DNA from: CAYWMD01 sp964458575
GTDB lineage: Bacteria > Verrucomicrobiota > Verrucomicrobiia > Limisphaerales > JADLHS01
Length of the DNA: 35,817 nt
NCBI GenBank assembly: GCA_964458575.1
Contig: CAYWMD010000063.1
Location: 1 to 35,817, forward strand
Reading direction: 5' to 3'
The position numbers and the translations under genes were made by a program. Numbering within the stretch: the first letter of the stretch is position 1; every line of letters begins with the position of its first letter. Positions 28,938 to 35,817 of the stretch are shown here, piece by piece. A model generated the notes under the pieces. That model made no database searches. It was not told the DNA's origin and was given only the letters and a program-made list of their open reading frames with translations.

Positions 28938-30728
28938 TCAGAAGTTCGCGGGACGGTTCTTCGCCCCCTGCTGCACCGAACCGTCGGCCCGACCGACGTG
29001 ATGATGCACGGGACAGTAGATCAAGACTTCGTTCGGATTCGTTTCGTTCACGGTTGTCCCCGAGCGAACCTGATAGCTCACATTGTCAGCCCGCAGCAAT
29101 TGAAAGTCGGTTGCGGGCTGTCGTTTGGGTTCGCCCGGGCAAACCAGGATCTTTGGCGTGCTCAATTCGTTGGACATGACCTGGAAGTGCCGGTAGGAAT
29201 TCCGGTCGAAGCCATCGTCGTTCCGGTCGCATAATTCCATGGTGCCGCCCTTGCCGGTGCCGACGTTGAAGGGAAATTGATCGTTGTTATCCATCGCCCA
29301 CATCCGGAGCGCCACTCCCTGCTGTTTCATGTTGTTCATACATTGGATGGACTGCGCCTTGGCTTTCGCGTTTGACAACGCCGGCAATAACATGGCGCTC
29401 GCCACCGCCACTGCCGGAACCGCCGGAGCGGCGAGGACGGCTGCGGACATGTTGTGATTGCCGACGGCCACCGCGCACCAACCGGTTTCGGTATGGCCGC
29501 CGATGGACAAACCGTACACCGGTTTTCGGTTGAGGAAAAACTTCTCGGCGAATTGCATCTGCGCCGCCTTCATTTGCTCCGAATTCAACGCCTGCTGCTG
29601 CAAATCCTGAATGGCCGCCGACAACCGGCGATCCACATAGACAAATTGATTACCCTGGGCCGGCAGCAGCTTCAGGAGGGCCGCAAACTCGCCGGTCTGG
29701 CGCAGGCCGGGCGTCTTGCCGTCACGCACGGCCAGCGCATGGCGCACGAGTGCTGGCGAGCTGGCCACCAGCAGATGGCCCGCGGCACTCGCCACCGTGG
29801 GCTGCAATTCAATCGGTAGCGGCATCGGAAACGGCATGCTGCACATCTTCAAATCTTTTTCCTCGGTCACCTCCACCTGCGGAATCTTCTTCAACTCGGT
29901 GCTCACACGGTCATAAATCAGATCATCGTTCACCTTCATAACGATCAAGAGACCGGGTTCGGGGAAGGAAACCGTTTTTTCTCCCATGGGAAACTCGACG
30001 CTTTGATCGTTATTCAGCGTGAGCACCATGCCGATTTCGCCGCCGAACGACGCCAGCAATTTTTCCCACGACATCTTCGTCTGTTGCTCGAACATGACCG
30101 GCCACCTTTTTATGGCATCCGACACTTCCGGCAGGTCCGCCTGGCCCAGGCCCTTTTCCATCGCGCCCCAGACAGCGGCCACATCCAGGTCCCCAAACGC
30201 GGCCATCGCCGTGTTCGTCGTCAGCAGATCCATTCCCGTCAGGAGGTGCGGTTTGCTCCCCATCACGTTCCACAACAACCCGCCTCCCTGCCCCGGACGA
30301 TGATGCATGATCATCTTGGTCCGGTGCAGTTCCGGGGTCACTTGCACACCGCTCACGCCGACGCCGGTGAGCGTTTCCACGCCGCTTCCTTTTATGGCGC
30401 TGACCACCAGATCCAGGACGCGGCTGACCTGTTCCCGTTCGCTGGTCTCGGCTTCCGCAAGCTTAAGCACGACGTCACGAAGCTGCGCGACGTTCGTGGA
30501 CATCCCGGCGAGCCACTGGTCGGTCGAAAGATAAAGAAACAGGTCGCCACCCGCATCAAGCTGACTGGTAACTTCGGCGAAGGAGGTCTGGCGTGCCGGC
30601 GTAAATGCCGGCGCATTGGTCGCCGCGGGCTTTGGCGGCGCCGCGGTTTCGGGTGGCGGCTGCGGCTTGTTGCAGGCGAGAATGGGCAGGAGGAAACCGA
30701 CCAGTAAGGGTTTGATTCTTCTCTTCAT
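28938..30728 (-). CDS. Lipoprotein with C-terminal pilin-like region
   Basis: The 596 residues begin with a lipoprotein signal (PILAC, lipidated C19), followed by a Pro/Ala linker. Residues about 50-425 form a large soluble domain that was not identified; it contains QFVYVDRRLSAAIQDLQQQA and may be related to DUF3352-like proteins. Near residue 430 the character changes: AVPAVAVASAMLLPALSNAK, KAKAQSIQCMNNMKQQGVAL and an HHHVGRADGSV ending, which closely recall the post-helix part and DG motif of the pilin-like proteins next door. This looks like a fusion of a lipoprotein with a pseudopilin lacking its cleavage site. It shares strand and neighbourhood with the pilin-like gene. Confidence 0.78.
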   Translation of the reverse strand: MKRRIKPLLVGFLLPILACNKPQPPPETAAPPKPAATNAPAFTPARQTSFAEVTSQLDAGGDLFLYLSTDQWLAGMSTNVAQLRDVVLKLAEAETSEREQVSRVLDLVVSAIKGSGVETLTGVGVSGVQVTPELHRTKMIMHHRPGQGGGLLWNVMGSKPHLLTGMDLLTTNTAMAAFGDLDVAAVWGAMEKGLGQADLPEVSDAIKRWPVMFEQQTKMSWEKLLASFGGEIGMVLTLNNDQSVEFPMGEKTVSFPEPGLLIVMKVNDDLIYDRVSTELKKIPQVEVTEEKDLKMCSMPFPMPLPIELQPTVASAAGHLLVASSPALVRHALAVRDGKTPGLRQTGEFAALLKLLPAQGNQFVYVDRRLSAAIQDLQQQALNSEQMKAAQMQFAEKFFLNRKPVYGLSIGGHTETGWCAVAVGNHNMSAAVLAAPAVPAVAVASAMLLPALSNAKAKAQSIQCMNNMKQQGVALRMWAMDNNDQFPFNVGTGKGGTMELCDRNDDGFDRNSYRHFQVMSNELSTPKILVCPGEPKRQPATDFQLLRADNVSYQVRSGTTVNETNPNEVLIYCPVHHHVGRADGSVQQGAKNRPANF

Positions 30729-30920
30729 ACGCTCTTCGTGGAGTCAGGTAAGACCCCGGGTCGAGCGAAGTAAAGCAGGAAAATAATCCACCCCATGTTT
30801 GACGCGGATCCACGCCGGGTTGCTGGCAAGGACGAGGTCCCGCGGTTCCCGGGGTTTCGCACCTGTGAGAACGCCTTCGCGGCAGGGATGCCGCTCGCGT
30901 CAGACCGCAATCCCACCGGG

Positions 30921-31469
30921 TTACTCGAACCAAGCCTGCGTATCCTTCCGCTCGATGTATTGCGGATGATTCTCCAGGTTGCGCGACAAATAAACGTGGC
31001 GCGTTTCGTTGTTGAAACCCTTTTTACGGAAGAACGCCAGCGCGTCGTGGTTTCCCTCGTCCGTATCCACCAGCATGATCCGCGCGTCGCGCTCGATGAA
31101 TTTTTCCGTCAGGCGCGAGAGCAACCGGCTGGCGACTCCGTGACGCTTGAATCGCGGCCGCACCCCCAGCCATTCCAGCCAGCCGTAACGCCAGGCGTTC
31201 CGGGGCTTTTCCATCATCGCTCCCAACGCGAACCCGACAATCCGCCCGTCCACCTCCGCCACCAGACAGGTCTCGCCGTCCGAACCAAACAGTTCCACCA
31301 CCGCATCGTCATCCCACGAACGGTAAAGGGTCGGCAGTTTCTCCGCGGTAAACAGCATTTGTCCCAGCTCAAACACCAGCGGCAGATCATTCAATTCCAT
31401 CTGGCGGATTTGCACGGGCGACGAACTCTTGCGCCGCCGCCGTCTCAAACTCTTAAATCGTCGTTCCAT
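30921..31469 (-). CDS. GNAT-family N-acetyltransferase
   Basis: The 182-residue protein has a GCN5-type acetyltransferase fold. The acetyl-CoA loop lies in LGVRPRFKRHGVASRLL (101-117), with the R/Q-x-x-G-x-A pattern as KRHGVA. The C-terminal motif is GNHDALAFFRKKGF (139-152). An Arg-rich N-terminus (residues 4-13) precedes the domain. The substrate cannot be read from the sequence. It stands alone, with 192 bp to the lipoprotein gene and about 400 bp of non-coding DNA upstream. Confidence 0.88.
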   Translation of the reverse strand: MERRFKSLRRRRRKSSSPVQIRQMELNDLPLVFELGQMLFTAEKLPTLYRSWDDDAVVELFGSDGETCLVAEVDGRIVGFALGAMMEKPRNAWRYGWLEWLGVRPRFKRHGVASRLLSRLTEKFIERDARIMLVDTDEGNHDALAFFRKKGFNNETRHVYLSRNLENHPQYIERKDTQAWFE

Positions 31470-31868
31470 AAAAAGCCTGACCCATCAGGTCAGCGACCGG
31501 AAACAACCTCCGAAGCTTGGACCCATGACGGGCAGCCGCGATAAGCGTCCCAAGACCCCGCCGCGTCGTCAAGATGGAACAGCGTGGAACAGCGCCGAGA
31601 GGGCATTTGATGGGGCTCCCCAACCCGCTTAAAACCAGCGTGTTCAACAAGGAAACAGAGCCTTCACCAACATTGTCACTTTCACCGTGGAGTGGGCGGA
31701 CAAAATGCCGCCGTGTGTTCTCGGCTTGGATTACACCGGCGTCTTCGACTTCGCCAGCGCCTCCTCCAGCTTGCCCGCGTTCTTGCTGCTGATAATCGCT
31801 CATCCGCCGTTATGTGCTTGCCAGGAAAATTATAGGTGTCAGCCTGCCGGCGGTTCAATGACCTTGCC
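31470..31868. other. Non-coding region with a possible alaS fragment
   Basis: About 400 bp between the divergent acetyltransferase and TlpA-like genes. It has a short CTGACC/GGTCAG-type hairpin near 31487 and no convincing gene. Its right part contains an alaS-like fragment (31731-31799). The last 50 bp resemble the region upstream of the first TlpA-like gene (shared TTGCCA, and the context of the start codon). Confidence 0.5.
31731..31799 (-). pseudogene. Possible remnant of an alaS 3' end
   Basis: A minus-strand frame between two stops encodes 22 residues containing KNAGKLEEALAKSK. The true AlaRS C-terminus at 33034 reads KDASKLDEALAKAR. The DNA is about 80 percent identical over some 40 bp, by eye. 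It lies on the far side of the TlpA-like gene from alaS, in the same orientation. It could be a duplication scar. Chance similarity is not excluded. Confidence 0.4.
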
Positions 31869-33011
31869 ATGAAAATCAGGATGTGGCCTCAAAAAATGGT
31901 GCGGACTGTCGGGAGAGTTCGTCGCGAAATAGCGTGGAAAGGACTGGTGTTCTTCGCGTGCGTCGCCATGGGAGAATTGCTTCAAGCCCAACCAACGAAC
32001 GATCACTTTGCAAATCGCGTCATTATCTCCGGCACCAACCTTGTTATCTTCGCCGATAACATCAATGCGACCCGCGAATCCCGCGAACCCTACACCGGTG
32101 CCGCGCCGGGCGGGCACTCCGTCTGGTGGCAGTGGACCGCACCTGCGGCAGGTCTGGCCACCTTGACCACGACTGGCAGTGACTTTGACACGGTTTTGGG
32201 CATCTACAATGGTACCCCGCTGCTGCCGTGGCTGAAACCCATCACGGACAATGACGACGAAGCGCCGGGGAACCTCCTCACCAGCAAAGTCACTTTCTAC
32301 CCCGACCCGGGGGAAACGTATTATATCGCCGTGGACGGATACGACGAGACGCAGCAGGGGAACATCCAGCTTAACCTGCACCTGACACCACCGGAGCCGA
32401 TGGCTTCCTGGTCTCTGCTTGATCCCTACGGCGCCTACGTTCACTCCACCAACTTTGCCGGCAAGGTCGTCATCCTCAATTTTTGGGCGACCTGGTGCAG
32501 CCCCTGTTTGAGGGAAATACCCGAATTCGTCAGCCTCCAGGACAAATATCGTGCCGACGGTCTGGTCATCATCGGCGCCAACTCCGGGGAATCCGCTTCC
32601 ACGGTCGCCAGTTTTCTGGCCACCACCAACATCAATTACCAGATTGTCCTGGCAGGCCCGCTTTCAGCTAAATACATCCCGGCTGGATTTATCCCCACGA
32701 CCTACATCATCAACCGGCAAAACATCATCGTTCGGGAAGATGTCGGCACCCAGTATGCCTCCGTCCTGGAGCAGGAAATTCTCCCCCTGCTTTATTACAA
32801 CTACCTGAAACTGGACTACCAAAAAAGCGGCGACCAATTGACCCTCCGCTGGCCGACCAACACGCTGCCCACCCAGCTCGAGTCCGCCGGATCATTGAAC
32901 AACCTCGTATGGAGCCCATGGCCAACCCCACCCACGACAACCAATGGCATCAATACGGTCCTGGTGAACCGCCATACGAACCTGTTCTTCCGGCTCCGCC
33001 TCCAGTTCTGA
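31869..33011 (+). CDS. Secreted TlpA-like thioredoxin protein, paralog 2
   Basis: The 380 residues have the same three-part layout as paralog 1. The signal peptide ends near LLQAQ. The beta-sandwich has NDHFANRVIISG, VWWQWTAPAAGLATLTTTGS and FDTVLGIYNG. The thioredoxin domain has WCSPC at C210 and C213 and cis-proline in FIPTTYIINRQN. The end domain has LTLRWPTNTLPTQLES and closes FFRLRLQF. The redox motif differs from paralog 1 (CSPC against CGPC), which suggests a different redox potential or partner. The start at 31869 aligns with that of paralog 1; an in-frame start at 31836 exists. It ends 22 bp from the convergent alaS stop. Confidence 0.88.
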   Translation: MKIRMWPQKMVRTVGRVRREIAWKGLVFFACVAMGELLQAQPTNDHFANRVIISGTNLVIFADNINATRESREPYTGAAPGGHSVWWQWTAPAAGLATLTTTGSDFDTVLGIYNGTPLLPWLKPITDNDDEAPGNLLTSKVTFYPDPGETYYIAVDGYDETQQGNIQLNLHLTPPEPMASWSLLDPYGAYVHSTNFAGKVVILNFWATWCSPCLREIPEFVSLQDKYRADGLVIIGANSGESASTVASFLATTNINYQIVLAGPLSAKYIPAGFIPTTYIINRQNIIVREDVGTQYASVLEQEILPLLYYNYLKLDYQKSGDQLTLRWPTNTLPTQLESAGSLNNLVWSPWPTPPTTTNGINTVLVNRHTNLFFRLRLQF

Positions 33012-33033
33012 CGCGCGAGCCACTTCCAACGGG

Positions 33034-35817
33034 TCATTCCAGAACCGACCGCGCCTTCGCGAGCGCCTCATCGAGCTTGCTGGCATCCTTGCCGCCACCG
33101 CGGGCGTTGTCCGGCCGGCCACCACCTTTGCCGCCGACTAGCGGGGCGATCTGCTGAATGATTTTGCCAGCCATGATTTTGCCGGTGAATTCGGGCGAAA
33201 CCGTGGCAACCAGCGAGACCGCGTTGTTCCCGCACCCACCCAGCACCACCACGCCTTGGAACCGGCCTTTCAACGAATCCGCAATCGCTTGCAGGAAATC
33301 GCCCTCGGCGTCGCCGAGATTGTGAATGATCACAGGCACGCCTTTGATGGTTTTGATTTCTTCGAGCAGATTACTGGCGGCGTTCGACGCGTTGCGCTGC
33401 ATTGCGATTTGAACTTCCTTCTCCAACTTCTTCTGCTGCGCGACCAGGGCCTCAATCTTCTTCTCCAGTTCGTGGATGGGCGAATTCACCTTGCCGGCGA
33501 CGGTCTTGATCAACTCGCGGTCCAGCTTCATCACGTCGTAGGCAGTAAGGCCGGCAACAGCTTCAATCCGGCGCACCCCGGCGGCGATGGCGTTCTCGCC
33601 CACGATGCGGAACAAGCCGATCTCGCCGGTGGCGCGGGTGTGCGTGCCGCCACAAAGCTCCATCGAATAACCGTCAAGTTTCTGCGCGTGGCCGCCGATT
33701 TGGACGACGCGGACGGTGTCGCCGTATTTGTCGCCGAAGAATTGCATCACGTCGCGACGGTTTTTCACCTCGCCAAACGCGACTTCCGTCCACGAGACGC
33801 CGGCGTTTTCCAGGATGCGCTCGTTGACGAGCTTCTCGATGTCGGCGACCTGCTGCGCCGTGAGCGGCGCGCTGTTGAAGTCGAAGGTCAACTTGTCCGG
33901 ACCGACGAAGGAACCTTTCTGCGAGGCGTCGCGGCTGACGACTTCGTGCAACGCCCAGTGCAGCAGATGCGTCACCGTGTGGTGACGTTGGATGGCGTGG
34001 CGACGCGAAGGCTCGACACGCAGGACGACTTCCTCGCCAGCAGCGGGCAGGTTCTCTCCTTCGACGAAATGCAGCCAGGTGTTGCCGGACTTCTGCGTAT
34101 TGGAGATTTTCCACCGTGGCTGCGCTCGTGAGAGCGCGGCTGAAATCTCGGCGGAAGTTTGCCGCGGACTCACGTCCGCAGCCGCGCAGATTTCGCCCGT
34201 GTCGCCGACCTGGCCGCCCATTTCGGCGTAACAGGCGCTGGTATCGAAGATGACGGCGGTTTTGTCCTTCATGCCGACCACTTCGAGCACCTTGGCCTTC
34301 GTCTCAAGCTGATCGTAACCTACAAATTTCGTGGGTGTGGTGGTTTCGATTTGTGAAACGGAAATGACTTCCTTCTTCTGTGCGGCGCGGCCTCGCGCCT
34401 TCTGCTCGTCCATCAATTTGTTGAAGCCATCCACGTCCACGGTCAAACCGCGTTCCCGTGCCATTAATTCGGTGAGGTCGAGTGGGAAGCCGTAGGTATC
34501 GTAAAGCTTGAACGCATCCGCTCCTGAGATAATGGGATCGCCTTGCAAAAATTGGCGGCAAACGCCAGAGGCAATTTGAACTGGAGCAAATGGTCCTTGT
34601 TCTTCGTTATCCTTTTGAAAGGCGACGCTGATCTTTGCTTCAGCTACTGGGCTTTTGCCTTCCAGTGCCTGAGCGTCGTTCCGAAAATACTGACGCCCAA
34701 ACTCCATCGGCTCCCAACCTTGTTTTCTCGCCAAATCAAGCCAAGCGTTCCAAACGGCGTCGTATTCGAAGATCTGTAACCCCGTATCCAACGTCTTGTT
34801 AAACGCCTCCTCCTCGACGCGGATCACCTCCTGCACATGCTTCTTCTTCACGCGGATTTCGGGGAAGACGTCGCCCATCGTGTCGGCGAGCACGTCCACG
34901 AGTTTGTAGAAGAACGGTTCGTGGAAGCCGAGCGTGCGGCCATAGCGCACCGCGCGGCGCAGGATGCGGCGCAGAACGTAGTTGCGGTCGGTGTTGCCGG
35001 GCTGGATGCCGTCGGCAATCGCAAAACCCAACGTGCGGATGTGGTCGGCAATGACGCGGAAAGCCACGTCCGTTGATTGTTGAGAGTTGATGGTTGAGAG
35101 ATTGGCGGGCGGCAGCGTTGAACCGTATTTTTTGCCGCTGAGTTTCTCAATGGCGTCAAAGATCGGACGGAAGATGTCCGTTTCGTAGTTGGAAATCTTC
35201 GCGTGCTTGAAATCAGTGAAGCCTTTCGTGCCCTGGATGATGCTCGTAACGCGCTCGAAACCCATGCCGGTGTCCACGTGTTTGGCGGGCAGCGCGGAAT
35301 ACGTCCCATCCGGGTTCGCGTTGAACTGGATGAAGACGAGATTCCAGATTTCAATGCACCGGGCGTCGCCCTGGTTGACGAGCGCGCCCTTGGTGTCGCC
35401 GTTGGGCGTGAGGTCCACGTGCATCTCGGAGCACGGACCGCATGGGCCGGTGTCGCCCATCATCCAGAAATTGTCCTTCTTGTTGCCGGGGATGATGTGG
35501 ACCTTCGGGTCAAGCCCCGCCGTCTGGAACTTCTTGGCCCAATACATCGCCGCTTCCTGGTCGGCAACCTCGAACGGCGATGCGTTCGGGTTGGGAGAAA
35601 TGAATTCCGGCGAGGTCATGGCCAGCACCAGAACCTGTTCCAGTTCCGTCCGCCATTTGGATTCCCAACCGGGCTGACCGAGATAAGGACAAAACACCGT
35701 CGCGTACAGGCGGCTTGCGGGAAATTCCCAGCCCTTCACGACCAGTTCCCACGCCCACTCGATGGCTTCCTTTTTGAAGTAATCGCCGAAGCTCCAGTTG
35801 CCGAGCATCTCGAAGAA
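33034..35817 (-). CDS. alaS: Alanyl-tRNA synthetase (5' end outside window)
   Basis: AlaRS charges tRNA-Ala. The visible 927 residues start inside the aminoacylation domain at FFEMLGNWSFGDYFKK; the first ~80 residues lie beyond the window. Family blocks are HVDTGMGFERV, LRRILRRAVRYGR, AFKLYDTYGFPLDLT, the editing-site HHTVTHLLHWAL and the zinc-binding CGGTHTRATGEIG. The end holds the coiled coil and the GGGRPDNARGGGKDASKLDE tail. Three insertions are unusual: about 15 residues encoded by a heptamer array (35072-35099), about 75 residues between GLQIFE and ISGADAF (34535-34772), and a REPIN-like element (34118-34183) encoding AADVSPRQTSAEISAAL. All keep the frame, so the enzyme is probably functional. 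Confidence 0.98.
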   Translation of the reverse strand, partial: FFEMLGNWSFGDYFKKEAIEWAWELVVKGWEFPASRLYATVFCPYLGQPGWESKWRTELEQVLVLAMTSPEFISPNPNASPFEVADQEAAMYWAKKFQTAGLDPKVHIIPGNKKDNFWMMGDTGPCGPCSEMHVDLTPNGDTKGALVNQGDARCIEIWNLVFIQFNANPDGTYSALPAKHVDTGMGFERVTSIIQGTKGFTDFKHAKISNYETDIFRPIFDAIEKLSGKKYGSTLPPANLSTINSQQSTDVAFRVIADHIRTLGFAIADGIQPGNTDRNYVLRRILRRAVRYGRTLGFHEPFFYKLVDVLADTMGDVFPEIRVKKKHVQEVIRVEEEAFNKTLDTGLQIFEYDAVWNAWLDLARKQGWEPMEFGRQYFRNDAQALEGKSPVAEAKISVAFQKDNEEQGPFAPVQIASGVCRQFLQGDPIISGADAFKLYDTYGFPLDLTELMARERGLTVDVDGFNKLMDEQKARGRAAQKKEVISVSQIETTTPTKFVGYDQLETKAKVLEVVGMKDKTAVIFDTSACYAEMGGQVGDTGEICAAADVSPRQTSAEISAALSRAQPRWKISNTQKSGNTWLHFVEGENLPAAGEEVVLRVEPSRRHAIQRHHTVTHLLHWALHEVVSRDASQKGSFVGPDKLTFDFNSAPLTAQQVADIEKLVNERILENAGVSWTEVAFGEVKNRRDVMQFFGDKYGDTVRVVQIGGHAQKLDGYSMELCGGTHTRATGEIGLFRIVGENAIAAGVRRIEAVAGLTAYDVMKLDRELIKTVAGKVNSPIHELEKKIEALVAQQKKLEKEVQIAMQRNASNAASNLLEEIKTIKGVPVIIHNLGDAEGDFLQAIADSLKGRFQGVVVLGGCGNNAVSLVATVSPEFTGKIMAGKIIQQIAPLVGGKGGGRPDNARGGGKDASKLDEALAKARSVLE
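34118..34183. repeat. REPIN-like double-hairpin element, copy B, within alaS
   Basis: A 66-bp element with inverted ends GGCTGCG and CGCAGCC. The left hairpin is GCGCTC/GAGCGC with loop GTGA (34122-34137). The right hairpin is GCGGAC/GTCCGC with TCAC (34164-34179). It is translated within AlaRS between GDTGEI and the NTQKSG segment, upstream of the editing domain. Its length is a multiple of three. Confidence 0.88.
35072..35099. repeat. Heptamer array within alaS
   Basis: Four tandem 7-bp units (GTTGATT, GTTGAGA, GTTGATG, GTTGAGA). In the AlaRS frame they encode roughly NLSTINSQQST, a polar stretch that interrupts the usual KKYG-to-DVAFRVIADH segment. Confidence 0.8.

Noticed and set aside
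28080..29234. A 384-codon plus-strand open frame opposite the pilin-like gene
   Set aside because: It is complementary to the pilin-like gene and part of the lipoprotein gene, and has no motif of its own.
1..35817. tRNA or rRNA genes
   Set aside because: No cloverleaf-like or rRNA-like sequence was noticed. A dedicated covariance search was not possible here.

Overview
The window is about 35.8 kb of GC-rich bacterial chromosome. It most likely comes from a member of the Verrucomicrobiota, perhaps the Pedosphaera/Limisphaerales branch. That placement is an inference. It rests on prepilins cleaved before FTLIEL and carrying a C-terminal DG motif, secreted proteins ending in an FRLR-type domain, an S10-spc-alpha cluster without rpmD, and compact repeats scattered between and inside genes. 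No rRNA, tRNA, CRISPR array, transposase or prophage gene was seen.

Layout. Bases 1-110 hold the 3' end of an unidentified plus-strand gene. From 203 to 21930 nearly everything lies on the minus strand and is the translation supercluster. Read in its own direction the order is rpsL-rpsG, terminator, fusA, then rpsJ-rplC-rplD-rplW, terminator, a foreign 2.9-kb insert, then rplB-rpsS-rplV-rpsC-rplP-rpmC-rpsQ-rplN-rplX-rplE-rpsN-rpsH-rplF-rplR-rpsE-rplO-secY-map-infA-rpmJ-rpsM-rpsK-rpsD-rpoA-rplQ, terminator. From 22147 to 33011 lies a mixed accessory region: a DUF1573 protein, nuoJK, two unidentified membrane proteins, a Na+/Ca2+ exchanger, two paralogous secreted TlpA-like thioredoxin proteins, a type IV pilin-like protein, a lipoprotein with a pilin-like tail, and a GNAT acetyltransferase. 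From 33034 to the right edge is alaS, cut at its 5' end by the window.

Main points of interest. (1) The S10 operon is interrupted between rplW and rplB by an intact plus-strand nuclease-helicase (DUF2075-type) gene and the truncated start of a DNA cytosine-5 methyltransferase gene. The host operon appears rewired: a terminator now follows rplW, and rplB has its own promoter, closely matching those of rpsL and rpsJ. (2) A 66-69 bp element made of two inverted, covarying hairpins (REPIN-like) occurs twice, once in frame inside alaS and once in frame inside the methyltransferase remnant. (3) Many spacers of the ribosomal cluster consist of 8-bp periodic repeats (CGTTRAAY). Three of them form long inverted arrays, and one array encodes the C-terminus of IF-1. 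Related 7-bp and 6-bp arrays exist, and a 7-bp array encodes an insertion in AlaRS.

How the genes work together. The minus-strand cluster supplies ribosomal proteins, the RNA polymerase alpha subunit, SecY, methionine aminopeptidase, IF-1 and EF-G, and is probably expressed from at least three related promoters. The accessory genes look like independent small units concerned with the cell envelope, respiration and periplasmic redox.
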